64,000 nucleotides of DNA from Parasphingopyxis sp. CP4 (GCF_013378055.1 NZ_CP051130.1:2358001-2422000); one strand, 5' to 3'; numbered from the stretch's first letter, positions 25,948 through 34,779 are shown. Notes: generated from the sequence alone by a model not told the origin. Program-made: numbers and translations.

Positions 25948-26130
25948 ATGACGCAGACATTCGCCTTAGACCGCAGCAACGCCAAATTGATGGGTGTTTG
26001 CGCCGGTTTCGCCCAATGGACTGGGTGGAACGTGCTGGCGATCCGCGTCGGCCTCCTCGCGCTCACCCTGTTCGCACTCGGCCCGGTAGCGATCCTCGCG
26101 TACCTGCTGGTTGGCTGGGCCGCTAACTAA
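25948..26130 (+). CDS. PspC domain protein
   Basis: A 60-residue stand-alone PspC domain. The pattern FALDRSNAKLMGVCAGFAQWTG followed by a membrane helix (IRVGLLALTLFALGPVAILAYLLVGW, split here: residues 32-57) is the PspC signature. In enterobacteria PspC is an inner-membrane sensor that, with PspB, relieves PspA inhibition of PspF during envelope stress. PspA, PspB and PspF are not in the window. It closes the small unit behind the sigma-54-type promoter, and three hairpins follow. Confidence 0.85.
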   Translation: MTQTFALDRSNAKLMGVCAGFAQWTGWNVLAIRVGLLALTLFALGPVAILAYLLVGWAAN

Positions 26131-26133
26131 GAG

Positions 26134-26232
26134 TTTCGCACCCTGCGAAATGGGCGACCCTCGAGCATTGCCCCCCTTAAACGCTCGGGTCGCCCGCCCC
26201 TTCAAAAGGCCTCCCCTCACCGGGAGGCCTTT
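26134..26232 (+). terminator. Three successive hairpins after pspC
   Basis: First: TTTCGCA (26134-26140) / TGCGAAA (26144-26150). Second: GGGCGACCC-TC-GAGC (26152-26166) / GCTCGGGTCGCCC (26183-26195), 13 pairs with a two-base bulge. Third: AAAGGCCTCCC (26205-26215) / GGGAGGCCTTT (26222-26232). None is followed by a long T tract outside the stem, but the third ends in TTT and is the likeliest terminator. Confidence 0.65.
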
Positions 26233-26267
26233 CTCGTTGGAGCGACAGCTGCGACCGAACGGCCATT

Positions 26268-26684
26268 CTAGCCCTGGGGCATCTCCGGGCTTTCTTCAAA
26301 GCGCGGCAGCGCCTCATCCATCGCCACCCAATTTTGCGCGCTCTTGCACCAGATATTGACCTGCGGCGCGATAGCATCGGTATCGTCGAGCGTCCCGGCT
26401 TTCAGGAAGGCGAGCCCCGGCGATGCAGAAAGCGTGGAAATCACTGGCGAACCGCATGTCCCGCAAAAATGGCGATAGACGAGATTGCCGCTATCGGCGG
26501 TCTCTTCGAAGATCTTGAGCTCACCATCGGCTTTGATCGCGGCTTCGGGCACGCCGACATTGGTGGAAAAGGCACTGCCCGATTGCCGCTGGCAACTTTT
26601 ACAATGGCAGATCGCCGTCATCATCGGATCGGCCTCGACCGTATAGCTATATTGCCCGCACAGGCATTGGCCCGTCATCGCCAT
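26268..26684 (-). CDS. GFA/CENP-V family zinc protein 1
   Basis: A 138-residue protein of the GFA (glutathione-dependent formaldehyde-activating enzyme-like) family. Zinc ligands are visible as CLCGQY near residue 7, [11 protein letters not shown] near residue 27, and FCGTCGSPV near residue 74. Most family members are not proven formaldehyde enzymes, so only the zinc-binding fold is secure. It stands alone on the minus strand. A second GFA-family gene lies at 35351-35788, with moderate similarity in the cysteine motifs only. Confidence 0.88.
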   Translation of the reverse strand: MAMTGQCLCGQYSYTVEADPMMTAICHCKSCQRQSGSAFSTNVGVPEAAIKADGELKIFEETADSGNLVYRHFCGTCGSPVISTLSASPGLAFLKAGTLDDTDAIAPQVNIWCKSAQNWVAMDEALPRFEESPEMPQG

Positions 26685-26769
26685 GCTTGTTCTCCCTCAT
26701 GCATTTACTGGTTTCGGATGTATCATGGCACAAAGAGGGGGCGTGCGCACAGCGTGCCCCCAATCGCCG

Positions 26770-26885
26770 TCATTCCCGCGCAGGCGGGAATCGCAAACAG
26801 CGGGCTCCGGCGCGTGCGGATACAGATTCCCGCCTGCGCGGGAATGCCGGTGGGGAATGCCGGTGGGGAATGCCGGTCGACAATG
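26770..26885. repeat. Palindromic intergenic repeats before ung
   Basis: The stretch holds two inverted copies of an element, GTCATTCCCGCGCAGGCGGG and its mirror GATTCCCGCCTGCGCGGGAA, each itself palindromic. Immediately after the second is a 13-base direct repeat (GGTGGGGAATGCC) in two exact tandem copies with a partial third. Such CATTCCCGC elements are common in proteobacterial intergenic regions. Confidence 0.8.
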
Positions 26886-26938
26886 ACAGTGGGGAAGGGC
26901 GGTTTGAATTTGCGGCCCGCCGCGCATACCCCTGTGCC

Positions 26939-27640
26939 ATGGCTGGCGAGATCAAATTGCATGAAAGCTGGAAAGCGCCGCTCCAGGGGGAGTTCGACGC
27001 GTCCTATATGGCGGATTTGCGCGCCTTTTTGGTCAGCGAGCGCCAGGCGGGCAAAACCATTTTCCCGGCCGGATCGCTCTGGTTCCATGCGCTTGATGCG
27101 ACGCCGCTGCCCAAGGTCCGCGCCGTCATCCTTGGCCAGGATCCCTATCACGGGCCGGGCCAGGCGCATGGCTTATGCTTTTCCGTGCGCCCCGGCGTCC
27201 GCCCTCCGCCCAGCCTCGTCAATATCTACAAGGAACTGGAAACCGACCTCGGCATCCCACGCGCCAATCACGGGCATCTTGAACGTTGGGCGAACCAGGG
27301 CGTGTTGCTCCTGAACAGCGTGCTCACCGTCGAATCCGGCATGGCCGCCTCGCATCGCGGGCGCGGCTGGGAACAATTCACCGATGCGATCATCCGGCTG
27401 GTGGCCGACAAATCCGAACCGGTCGTGTTCCTCCTCTGGGGCAGCTATGCGCAAAAGAAAGCGGCCTTCGTCGAAAGCATCGACCAAGGCGGCCGCCACT
27501 GCGTGCTAAAAGCGCCGCATCCATCGCCGCTGTCAGCGCATAATGGGTTTTTTGGGAGCGGACATTTTTCCAAGGCGAACGCGTTTTTGGAAAGTGTGGG
27601 CAGGGAACCGATTGGGTGGGCGCTGCCGGAGGCCACCTAG
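26939..27640 (+). CDS. ung: Uracil-DNA glycosylase
   Basis: A 233-residue family-1 uracil-DNA glycosylase for base excision of uracil from DNA. The water-activating motif [14 protein letters not shown] carries catalytic D68, and the C-terminal [13 protein letters not shown] provides the catalytic histidine and the leucine/intercalation loop. The start at 26939 ([11 protein letters not shown]) matches family length. The frame is open well upstream through the repeats, but that extension is not conserved. Palindromic repeats flank the gene on both sides. Confidence 0.95.
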   Translation: MAGEIKLHESWKAPLQGEFDASYMADLRAFLVSERQAGKTIFPAGSLWFHALDATPLPKVRAVILGQDPYHGPGQAHGLCFSVRPGVRPPPSLVNIYKELETDLGIPRANHGHLERWANQGVLLLNSVLTVESGMAASHRGRGWEQFTDAIIRLVADKSEPVVFLLWGSYAQKKAAFVESIDQGGRHCVLKAPHPSPLSAHNGFFGSGHFSKANAFLESVGREPIGWALPEAT

Positions 27641-27664
27641 CGAAGATTTGGGCGGAGCGATCAC

Positions 27665-27790
27665 CCCCACCCAACCCTCCCCCATCAAGGGGGAGGGCTT
27701 AGTAATGCGACACGCCTCCTTGGCGAGGAGGGCTCAGTAATGCGGTACCGTACCCCTCCCCTTGATGGGGTGGGATTAGGGGTGGGGTGA
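27665..27790. repeat. Inverted intergenic repeat pair after ung
   Basis: Left copy: CACCCAACCCTCCCCCATCA followed by AGGGGGAGGG (27667-27698). Right copy in inverted orientation: CCCCTCCCCTTGATGGGGTG, then GGATTAGGGGTGGGG (27754-27788). The outer arms can pair into a long stem enclosing about 55 bases, and each copy is internally palindromic. This is a typical dispersed REP-like pair, and could also terminate ung. Confidence 0.8.
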
Positions 27791-27805
27791 GGCCTCAGTC
27801 TGTGA

Positions 27806-29116
27806 TTACGCTCGCCGCTGACCGCCCCGCTCAATCTCCTTCGTCAGGTCCCGGCAATAGGTACCAAAATCGACCTGAATTGTATGGCGTTTGGACTCGT
27901 AGAAATGACCAAGATGGATCGCTTCATCTTCCACAATCACCCGCTCCATCTCTGCCGCATCCGGGAAGCCATATTTGCCCGCCAGTGCTGCCGCGACCAG
28001 CTTGCTCTGTTGCTCCGCCAGATTGACCAACGTCGGCAGCGGTTGGGCTAGGCCGAGGAAGAAGAGATTCTCAAAGCCCGGCTTCACCATGCGTTTGTAG
28101 AGGGGATAGGCGTTGTTTTCGGGTTGCAGCTCCGGGTCCGTCAGGAAGGGGAAGCTGATATTATAGCCCGTCGCCCAGATGATCGCGTCGATCTGCTCGC
28201 GACTGCCATCGGCGAAGATCACGCCATCGCCGTCGAGCCGGTCGATCGCGCCCTTGGGATTGATATCGCCGCAGCCGACGCGGGTCAGGAATTCGCCCGA
28301 TACGCTGGGATGGCCTTCAAGCGGTTCGTGATCGGGCTTGGGCAGGCCATAATCTTCCATCTTGCCCAGCTGTTTCTTGATCGCACGCTGGGCGAGGCGG
28401 CGGCCGAGTTTGGCGGGCATCCAGCTCGGCAACACCGCCTTGTCGGCGGGCTGGCCATTGGCATATTTGCCGAGCACCCAGACGCCGCGCCGCATCGAGA
28501 CGAAGAGTTTTTCCGATAGCGGGCGCTGCGACAGTTCGCTCGCAATATCCATTGCCGAATTGCCGCCGCCGACCACCATCACCCGCTTGCCGCGAAAGTC
28601 GTACGGCTCAAACGGATCGCAATAGTCATGGCTGTGCATCTGATAGCCGTGGAAATCGCCCGGATATTCGGGCGTGCGGGGATCCCAATGATGGCCATTG
28701 GCGACGATCAGCGCATCATAGCTGCGCGTCTCGCCGGTCGAGAGGGTGACGTCCCAGCCGCCATCGCTGCGCCGGGTCGCTTCCTCGACGCGGGTGCTGA
28801 AGGTGATCGCATCGCGCAGCTCGAAATGATCGACATAGTCGTGGAAATATTGAAGCAGCTCGGCATGGTGCGGGAAATCGGGCCAATTGTCGGGCACCGG
28901 ATAATCTTCGAACGCCAATCGGTATTTCGATGTGTCGATATGGAGGCTCTGATAGCAGGCCGACATGCCGTTGGGATTTTTATAATACCAATTGCCGCCA
29001 ATATCGTCCGAGGCTTCGAACTGATCATAGGCAAGGCCATGATCCTTCAAGCGCTTGGCCATGGTGAAGCCGGAACAGCCGGCGCCGATGATGCAGATAG
29101 AGGGCGAAACCGTCAT
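27806..29116 (-). CDS. Flavin-containing monooxygenase
   Basis: A 436-residue FMO-family enzyme. The FAD motif is CIIGAGCSGFTMAKRLKDHG at residues 6-25, followed by FEASDDIGGNWYY. The NADPH-binding Rossmann is RVMVVGGGNSAMDIASEL, and the C-terminal FMO landmark is ATGYNISFPFLTD. The usual FMO fingerprint FxGxxxHxxxY is represented by EYPGDFHGYQMHSHDY. I chose the ATG at 29116 because it begins just before the FAD motif. Its start overlaps the upstream membrane-protein gene by four bases. The substrate is unknown; soft nucleophile oxidation or Baeyer-Villiger chemistry are possible. Confidence 0.88.
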   Translation of the reverse strand: MTVSPSICIIGAGCSGFTMAKRLKDHGLAYDQFEASDDIGGNWYYKNPNGMSACYQSLHIDTSKYRLAFEDYPVPDNWPDFPHHAELLQYFHDYVDHFELRDAITFSTRVEEATRRSDGGWDVTLSTGETRSYDALIVANGHHWDPRTPEYPGDFHGYQMHSHDYCDPFEPYDFRGKRVMVVGGGNSAMDIASELSQRPLSEKLFVSMRRGVWVLGKYANGQPADKAVLPSWMPAKLGRRLAQRAIKKQLGKMEDYGLPKPDHEPLEGHPSVSGEFLTRVGCGDINPKGAIDRLDGDGVIFADGSREQIDAIIWATGYNISFPFLTDPELQPENNAYPLYKRMVKPGFENLFFLGLAQPLPTLVNLAEQQSKLVAAALAGKYGFPDAAEMERVIVEDEAIHLGHFYESKRHTIQVDFGTYCRDLTKEIERGGQRRA

Positions 29117-29445
29117 ATAAGCCGCACCAGCCCGGTGAGCAGGCCAACCGCAGTAACGATGGCCAAGCTGCCCCATTTCCAGCCGCGCGAGGCATGGCGG
29201 ATCGTCACCAGCCAGGCGATGCCCCACAAGATCACGCCGCCCAGCGCCCAGCCAACCACAAAGCCGATGCCTTGCGCGTCTGACGTGACACCCGCTTCGC
29301 GCCCCTGGCCGCCGAACAAGGCGAGCAGCAGCACCAGGCAGATGATAATGGTGGCCGGAAGCGGATAGCTTCGTTTGGCGACTATCTCTGACGGCTCGCT
29401 GGGCTCGGGCGTGGGTTCGGGAACGGGTTTGACGGTCTCGCGCAT
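29113..29445 (-). CDS. Membrane protein of unknown function
   Basis: A 110-residue protein with a proline- and glutamate-rich N-terminal segment (VKPVPEPTPEPSEPSE) and three predicted membrane helices. The helices are at about residues 27-42, 57-80 and 90-107. I do not recognise a family. The ATG at 29445 has GGAGAG seven bases upstream. The stop overlaps the start of the flavin monooxygenase by four bases (ATGA), so the two are translationally coupled. Confidence 0.68.
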   Translation of the reverse strand: MRETVKPVPEPTPEPSEPSEIVAKRSYPLPATIIICLVLLLALFGGQGREAGVTSDAQGIGFVVGWALGGVILWGIAWLVTIRHASRGWKWGSLAIVTAVGLLTGLVRLI

Positions 29446-29513
29446 AGTCTCTCCAATCTGGCTGGGATCGTTGCAGAATTCATCGGACCCGAAAAGAGCG
29501 AATTGCGCCGCTG

Positions 29514-30581
29514 CTAGCGCGCAGTCTCGCTGGATGGGGGCAGGCCGAGGACATGCGCTCTGACATAGGCGACTGCCTGCTCCGACGAATGGCCCTGGTC
29601 GAGCATCCATAACAAGCGCGCCGAGGCGGTGATCGGATCATCTACGGTGCGGATGGCGGCGTTGCAGCTTTCCGTGTCGTATTGGGGCAGCTGGTCCGCC
29701 GCCGAATGGCCGTCTTGCCCGCGGCCGTCCTCGCCGTTGAAGTTGTAGAAACGCTCGGCTGGCAGGCAGCGGATCCGCGCCTCATATCGCGGCGATGTCA
29801 GATCGCCGCGCGCGACATGGCTTTGCGAAAAACTGTCCTGCACCATGTGAAGGAGCGCGCCCATTGCGGTAACGCGGACCTCCCGGCGCCCCGCATCCCA
29901 GACGGTTTCCTGGCACGGGCTCACCAGGCTTGCACAGCGCAGCAGGAAGGGCGTGCCGAGCGTCCATTGATCGGGTGCCGGGCCATCTGTCCGGTCCCCG
30001 CAATAGCGAAAATCCGGGCGCCACATTGCGGCGGCGAGCGCGTCGCCCCGGCCTTCGAAATAGCGGCAGTAATTTTGCTGATGATCAATTTCGCCGCTGG
30101 CCAGGCCATAGGTGAAGCCGGTCCATTGCAGCATCAGGGCGGCCGTTTGCTCGGTGGTTTCGCCCCCAACAGATGCCATCGCGTGCAGGAATTGGAGCCG
30201 CCCGAAATGCGAGTTGCAGAGCAGGCCGCTGTCATCGAGGCCGGGATGGTTGTCGACGCGCGATCGGCAGCCGATGAAAACCAGCCCGAAGCGCAGATAG
30301 CCAAGGCCGCGGTTCATGCGTTGCGGATCATCCGACCAGCGCGATGCGACGGACAGGTTATAGACCGGATTGCTGAAATCGAGATTGGCGAAATATTCGA
30401 GATGCTCGGGATAATAGCCGCTGCAATCATAAGGCTCGGCGCCCTGATAGCTTTCGAGGCAATTTTCCGCGAGCGCGGTCATCGCTTCGTGGATCGCGAG
30501 CGATGGGTGGATCTTATAGGCGTTTGCGGGCGCAGAATGCGCAGTGATCAGCGCGACTAGCGTCATAGCGATCAGACGCAT
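29514..30581 (-). CDS. Secreted protein resembling the phospholipase C/P1 nuclease fold
   Basis: A 355-residue exported protein. The signal peptide ends near residue 21 (SAPANAYK). The mature part has a histidine at HEAMTALAENC, the pair RWSDDP, and the helix ALLHMVQDSFSQSHV followed by ARGD. These histidine/aspartate positions, and the mostly helical pattern, resemble zinc-dependent phospholipase C and S1/P1 nucleases, which coordinate three zinc ions. Many cysteines (about 10) are present, so disulfides are likely. Family assignment is inferred from motifs, not from overall similarity. It begins 141 bases from the divergent acyltransferase gene. Confidence 0.6.
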   Translation of the reverse strand: MRLIAMTLVALITAHSAPANAYKIHPSLAIHEAMTALAENCLESYQGAEPYDCSGYYPEHLEYFANLDFSNPVYNLSVASRWSDDPQRMNRGLGYLRFGLVFIGCRSRVDNHPGLDDSGLLCNSHFGRLQFLHAMASVGGETTEQTAALMLQWTGFTYGLASGEIDHQQNYCRYFEGRGDALAAAMWRPDFRYCGDRTDGPAPDQWTLGTPFLLRCASLVSPCQETVWDAGRREVRVTAMGALLHMVQDSFSQSHVARGDLTSPRYEARIRCLPAERFYNFNGEDGRGQDGHSAADQLPQYDTESCNAAIRTVDDPITASARLLWMLDQGHSSEQAVAYVRAHVLGLPPSSETAR

Positions 30582-30722
30582 TGACCCCTCCCCCCAAGGC
30601 TGAATAGCCGGAACCGTAGCGATTGTGTCCGCCGCTGTCTGCCCGGTCTGTGTTCGACACTGGCGTCACGCAATATCGAAAGGCGATAGCCATTACCTCT
30701 CCAATCGTGCAGAGCGGATTGG

Positions 30723-31313
30723 ATGAGTAGGTCGGACCGAACTGACGCACCGCCGATGGGCCTGCTGGCCCGGTTCGTACGCCGCATCCTGTTCTTCATA
30801 TACAAGCGATACAAATTCACGGCTGTCGGCACCCCACCAGAACTGCGCCGCTTCGTGATCATCGCTGTGCCGCACACCAGCAACTGGGATTTCCCCAACT
30901 ATGTCGGGCTGACCCATGAGCTGGGGCTCGACACGCATTTCATGGCGAAGGATTCTTTGTTCAAATGGCCGATCGGCAAATTCATGCGCCAGGTCGGCGG
31001 TGTGCCGGTAACGCGCGATGCCAATCGCGATATGGTGCAACAGATGGTCGATGAATTTGCGAAGCGCGATGAATTTGTGCTGACCGTTGCACCAGAAGGC
31101 ACGCGGCAAAAGGTCGCCGGATGGCGCACCGGCTTTTACCGCATCGCGCATGGCGCGGGCGTCCCAATCGTCTGCGGCTTTATGGACTATGAGCGCAGGC
31201 GCGCAGGCGTGGGACCGATCATTACCCCAACCGGTGATTATGATGCGGATATGGAACCGGCCTTTGCCTTTTACCGCGACATTCTTGGCAAGCGCGGGCC
31301 TGGCTCCGACTAA
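30723..31313 (+). CDS. Lysophospholipid/1-acylglycerol-3-phosphate acyltransferase family
   Basis: A 196-residue membrane-associated acyltransferase of the PlsC superfamily. It has the catalytic H-x4-D motif PHTSNWD (H51, D56) and the phosphate-binding motif PEGTR (about residue 118). Residues 16-29 form a hydrophobic segment near the N terminus. Family members transfer acyl chains to lysophosphatidic acid or related acceptors. This short version resembles the glycerol acyltransferase group annotated as PlsC-like, whose acceptor is unknown. It stands alone and converges with a DUF2505 gene. Confidence 0.85.
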   Translation: MSRSDRTDAPPMGLLARFVRRILFFIYKRYKFTAVGTPPELRRFVIIAVPHTSNWDFPNYVGLTHELGLDTHFMAKDSLFKWPIGKFMRQVGGVPVTRDANRDMVQQMVDEFAKRDEFVLTVAPEGTRQKVAGWRTGFYRIAHGAGVPIVCGFMDYERRRAGVGPIITPTGDYDADMEPAFAFYRDILGKRGPGSD

Positions 31314-31319
31314 GCCGGC

Positions 31320-31805
31320 TCAGCAATGCTGCGCAATATAGGCGAACTCCTGGGCTATCTTGGTATCGGAATCGCCTATCATCATCTTTTCGACCTTGCC
31401 GCCCATCAATGGGATGGTGCAGCGGGCCTCCATCGTCGCCACGCATGCGCACCCATCGCCATCGGCGCTGAGGGTGGTTTCGCCATGCATGCTGGCTGGA
31501 ACGCCGACCGGCTCAATGTCGACGGTCGCTGAATAGGGCCCTCCGGCTTCGCCTTCCCAGCGCTCGGTCTGGCGCACTTTCTGGCTATCGCCGACCATCG
31601 CCTTCATTGATCCGGAGACATTCACCGGCACAGTGCGATCGATGGTCACTGTCGTAACGCCATCTTCCTTCGCAATCTCGATTTCGATATCGCGCGAACC
31701 GAGCGCTTCGAGTTTGGCCCGAACAATATCGGCATCGGTGAAACCCGCATAGACAGCGTCTACACTCTGCGAGAAATCATGGCTGTGGCTGCTTTTCTTT
31801 CCCAT
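31320..31805 (-). CDS. DUF2505 family protein
   Basis: A 161-residue protein of the DUF2505 family, a START-like or SRPBCC-type beta-barrel. It shows the family pattern with SVDAVYAGFTDADIVRAKLEALG, then VTIDRTVPVNVSGSMKAMVGD and a C-terminal GGKVEKMMIGDSD. The start at 31805 (MGKKSSHSHDF) has a GGGG stretch upstream. It ends just before the acyltransferase gene stop from the other strand. The metY gene stops four bases before this gene's start, so both are probably on one transcript. Function unknown. Confidence 0.8.
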   Translation of the reverse strand: MGKKSSHSHDFSQSVDAVYAGFTDADIVRAKLEALGSRDIEIEIAKEDGVTTVTIDRTVPVNVSGSMKAMVGDSQKVRQTERWEGEAGGPYSATVDIEPVGVPASMHGETTLSADGDGCACVATMEARCTIPLMGGKVEKMMIGDSDTKIAQEFAYIAQHC

Positions 31806-31809
31806 GCGA

Positions 31810-33108
31810 TTACCCCTGTGCCGCGGTGAGTGCCTGGTCAATATCTGCAATGATATCGTCGATATGCTCCAAGCCGATCGAAAGTCGCACATAGCCCGGA
31901 GATACGCCGGTTGCGATCTGCTCTTCGGCGGATAGCTGGCTATGGGTGGTCGAGGCCGGATGGATGGCCAGGCTGCGCGCATCGCCGATATTGGCGACAT
32001 GGTAGAGCAATTGCAGCGCGTCGATAAATGCCTTGCCAGCCTCAACACCGCCTTCAAGCTCAAAGCCCAATAGGCCGCCCAATCCGCCGGTCAGCACCGC
32101 CTCGGCGCGCGCCTTTTGCTCGCCTGTGAGGCGCGAGGGATGGATCACGCGGGACACGCCATCGCGCGCACCTAACCAATCGGCCACCTTTTGCGTGTTG
32201 TCGCAATGTTTGGGCATGCGCAGAGCAAGCGTCTCCAGGCCCTGGAGAAACTGGAACGCATTCATGGGAGACATTGCTGCACCCAGGTCGCGCAGCAAAA
32301 CCGTTCGCGCACGCAGGATATAGGCAATTGGACCAAGCGGCGCCGCGGCCTCGGTCCAGACCGCGCCATGATAGCTGGGGTCTGCGGTGTTCAACATTGG
32401 CTGGCGTTCGGGATGGGCGGCCCAGTCGAAATTGCCACCATCAACAATCAGCCCGCCGATCGATGTGCCATGGCCGCCAATATATTTCGTCGTCGAATAG
32501 ACGATGATCGCAGCGCCATGATCGAATGGTCGCGCGATCAATGGCGCGGCCGTATTGTCGACAATCAGCGGTATGCCCATTGGACGCCCAGCAGCCGCGA
32601 TATCAGCCATCGGCGCGACGACCAATTTGGGGTTCGGCAAGGTTTCGACATACCAGGCGCGGGTCTTGTCATCACTTGCATCAACAAAGGCCCGCGGGTC
32701 GGCCGGATCGACAAAGCGTGTTTCAATGCCAAGATCCTTCAGCGTATTGGCGAAGAGATTATAGGTGCCACCATAAAGGTCCGTGCCACTGACGATATTG
32801 TCACCTGACCGAGCAAGATTTTGCACGGCATAGGCTGATGCTGCCTGGCCGGATGCTACCGCGAGCGCGGCTGCGCCGCCCTCAATGGCTGCCATCCGGT
32901 CTTCCAGGATCGCAATCGTCGGGTTGCCAATTCGCGTGTAGATATTTCCAAGCTCGCTCAACGCGAACAAGTTGGCGGCATGGTCCGTGCTTTCAAACTG
33001 ATAGCTAGTCGTTTGGAAGATGGGCGGTGCCACCGATCCGGTGCCCGGATCTGCACGCCAGCCTGCGTGAAGGGCCAGCGTTTCTGGGTGCAAGGTCTTT
33101 TCCGCCAT
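31810..33108 (-). CDS. metY: O-acetylhomoserine sulfhydrylase
   Basis: A 432-residue PLP enzyme of the Cys/Met metabolism family that converts O-acetyl-homoserine and sulfide to homocysteine. The family hallmark YSTTKYIGGHGTSIGG (about residues 207-222) holds the PLP lysine. Other signatures are SELGNIYTRIGNPT, ALAVASGQAASAYA and SGTDLYGGTYNLF. Length and pattern agree with MetY rather than MetB/MetC. A 162-base divergent region separates it from the S41 protease gene. I did not find a convincing SAM riboswitch there. Confidence 0.92.
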   Translation of the reverse strand: MAEKTLHPETLALHAGWRADPGTGSVAPPIFQTTSYQFESTDHAANLFALSELGNIYTRIGNPTIAILEDRMAAIEGGAAALAVASGQAASAYAVQNLARSGDNIVSGTDLYGGTYNLFANTLKDLGIETRFVDPADPRAFVDASDDKTRAWYVETLPNPKLVVAPMADIAAAGRPMGIPLIVDNTAAPLIARPFDHGAAIIVYSTTKYIGGHGTSIGGLIVDGGNFDWAAHPERQPMLNTADPSYHGAVWTEAAAPLGPIAYILRARTVLLRDLGAAMSPMNAFQFLQGLETLALRMPKHCDNTQKVADWLGARDGVSRVIHPSRLTGEQKARAEAVLTGGLGGLLGFELEGGVEAGKAFIDALQLLYHVANIGDARSLAIHPASTTHSQLSAEEQIATGVSPGYVRLSIGLEHIDDIIADIDQALTAAQG

Positions 33109-33270
33109 CGATTGTCTCCTGTCTTTGCGATTCGCGCCTTAGCGCACGCGCAGAGCATCGCCACCCGACAATTTCAATTTCTGCTTGAATCAGCATCTTG
33201 CCTGTTAGACATCTCAGGTTCAAACTGAAAAACCTAAGCGGCCAGATCGCGGAACAAAAAACAGGGGCGA

Positions 33271-34779
33271 GTGATTTACAGACCGGGAAAATTCGGAGCC
33301 GCATTAAGTGTATTGGCCCTCCTAACTGCATGTGGCGGCGAGAGTGGCGGCAATAATGCCGGTGGAACGCCGCCAACCGCCGGGACTCCACCTCCGCCGC
33401 CGCCGGCAAATGCAGCATGTTCCACGCTTGATCGACAACAATGGGCAGAAGCTCAGATCGACGAATGGTATCTGTTCCCGGAAACCCTTCCAGCCAATCG
33501 CGATCCATCCGGGTTTGCGACGGTGCGCGATTATATCGACAGTCTGACGGCGACCGCCCGCAGCCAGGGCCGCGATCGCTTCTTCACCTTCATCACGTCG
33601 ATCACCGAGGAAAATGCCTTCTTCCAGAGCGGTTCCAATGCCGGCTTTGGGATACGGATCTCCTATGACGATGCCGGCCAACGATTGTTTATATCGGAGG
33701 CCTTTGAAGGTGCACCTGCCCTGGCCGCGGGAGTCGACCGCGGAACAGAAATCCTCGCCATTGGGACAAGCGCGAGCGACCTGCGCACGATAAGCGAAAT
33801 CGTGGCCGCTGGCGGGCCGTCGGCAATCACCGATGCACTCGGCCCATCCTCGGCCGGTATCCAGCGAACGTTGCGTGTTGAGGATGCTGCCAACGGGACG
33901 CGCAATGTTTCGATCACCAAAGCCGATTATGATCTTGAGCCGGTTTCTTCGCGCTATGGTGCCCAGGTGATCGCCGATGGTGGTCGGGAAGTCGGTTATC
34001 TGAATCTGCGAACCTTCATTGAAACCGCCGATCCTGCGCTGGAAGCCGCATTTAATGATTTCAAGGCGCGGGGAATAACCGAGTTCATTATCGATTTTCG
34101 CTATAATGGGGGCGGCCTGGTTAGCACGGCGGAACTGTTCGGCGACCTGCTTGCGCAAAGCCGCATGAGCGATGTGTTCTCGCGACTGACCTATCGGGCG
34201 AGCAAATCGCAGTTCAATTCGGTGAAACGCTTCGAAGTAAAAACACAATCCGTGGCGCCGACCCGGATCGCCTTTATCGGCACCGGATCGACGGCCTCGG
34301 CCAGTGAGTTGGTGATCAACGCCTTCATTCCCTTCCTCGGTTCGGATCTTGCGTTGATCGGTAGCGACACGTTCGGAAAGCCAGTGGGCCAGGTCGGACT
34401 GGATCGCGACCAATGTGACGATCGACTGCGGGTGGTCGCATTCGCTACTGAAAACTCGGCGGGAAATGCTGACTATTTTTCGGGTCTGGCCAATAGCGTC
34501 GATGTAAGCTGTGCTGCGGGAGACGATGTCAGTTTCCCGCTTGGCGATCCGCGCGAAAACTCGGTTGCCCGGGCACTTGATTTCCTTGCAGGTCGGTCGT
34601 GCCAAGCAATTGCCGGCGCGCCTGGCGGCGGAGCGATTGCGGCGCAAAACACGCCGACAGCGCAAAGCTCTTCTGCATCGGTGACATCGCCACTGGCCGC
34701 GCAGCCAACAGCACAGCGCACCTTGCTGATGCCCAGTCGACCGACTGCCGCGCAGATCAATTCGCCCGGCATCTTTTGA
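33271..34779 (+). CDS. S41-family peptidase lipoprotein
   Basis: A 502-residue exported protease with a lipoprotein signal (VLALLTAC, cysteine near residue 21), a Pro-rich linker, a PDZ-like part (about residues 130-200, FGIRISYDDAGQR) and the S41 catalytic domain. The active-site serine lies in GTGSTASASELVINAF. It starts with a GTG at 33271 preceded by CAGGGG. Tail-specific/C-terminal processing protease homologues cleave periplasmic proteins. The tail (about residues 445-502) is a low-complexity A/P/T/S region of unknown role. Confidence 0.85.
   Translation: MIYRPGKFGAALSVLALLTACGGESGGNNAGGTPPTAGTPPPPPPANAACSTLDRQQWAEAQIDEWYLFPETLPANRDPSGFATVRDYIDSLTATARSQGRDRFFTFITSITEENAFFQSGSNAGFGIRISYDDAGQRLFISEAFEGAPALAAGVDRGTEILAIGTSASDLRTISEIVAAGGPSAITDALGPSSAGIQRTLRVEDAANGTRNVSITKADYDLEPVSSRYGAQVIADGGREVGYLNLRTFIETADPALEAAFNDFKARGITEFIIDFRYNGGGLVSTAELFGDLLAQSRMSDVFSRLTYRASKSQFNSVKRFEVKTQSVAPTRIAFIGTGSTASASELVINAFIPFLGSDLALIGSDTFGKPVGQVGLDRDQCDDRLRVVAFATENSAGNADYFSGLANSVDVSCAAGDDVSFPLGDPRENSVARALDFLAGRSCQAIAGAPGGGAIAAQNTPTAQSSSASVTSPLAAQPTAQRTLLMPSRPTAAQINSPGIF

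Noticed and set aside
33109-33270. SAM riboswitch before metY.
   Set aside because: I read the minus-strand leader for SAM-I, SAM-II and SAM/SAH core motifs and found only a short AGGTT/AACCT hairpin; the conserved core bases are missing.
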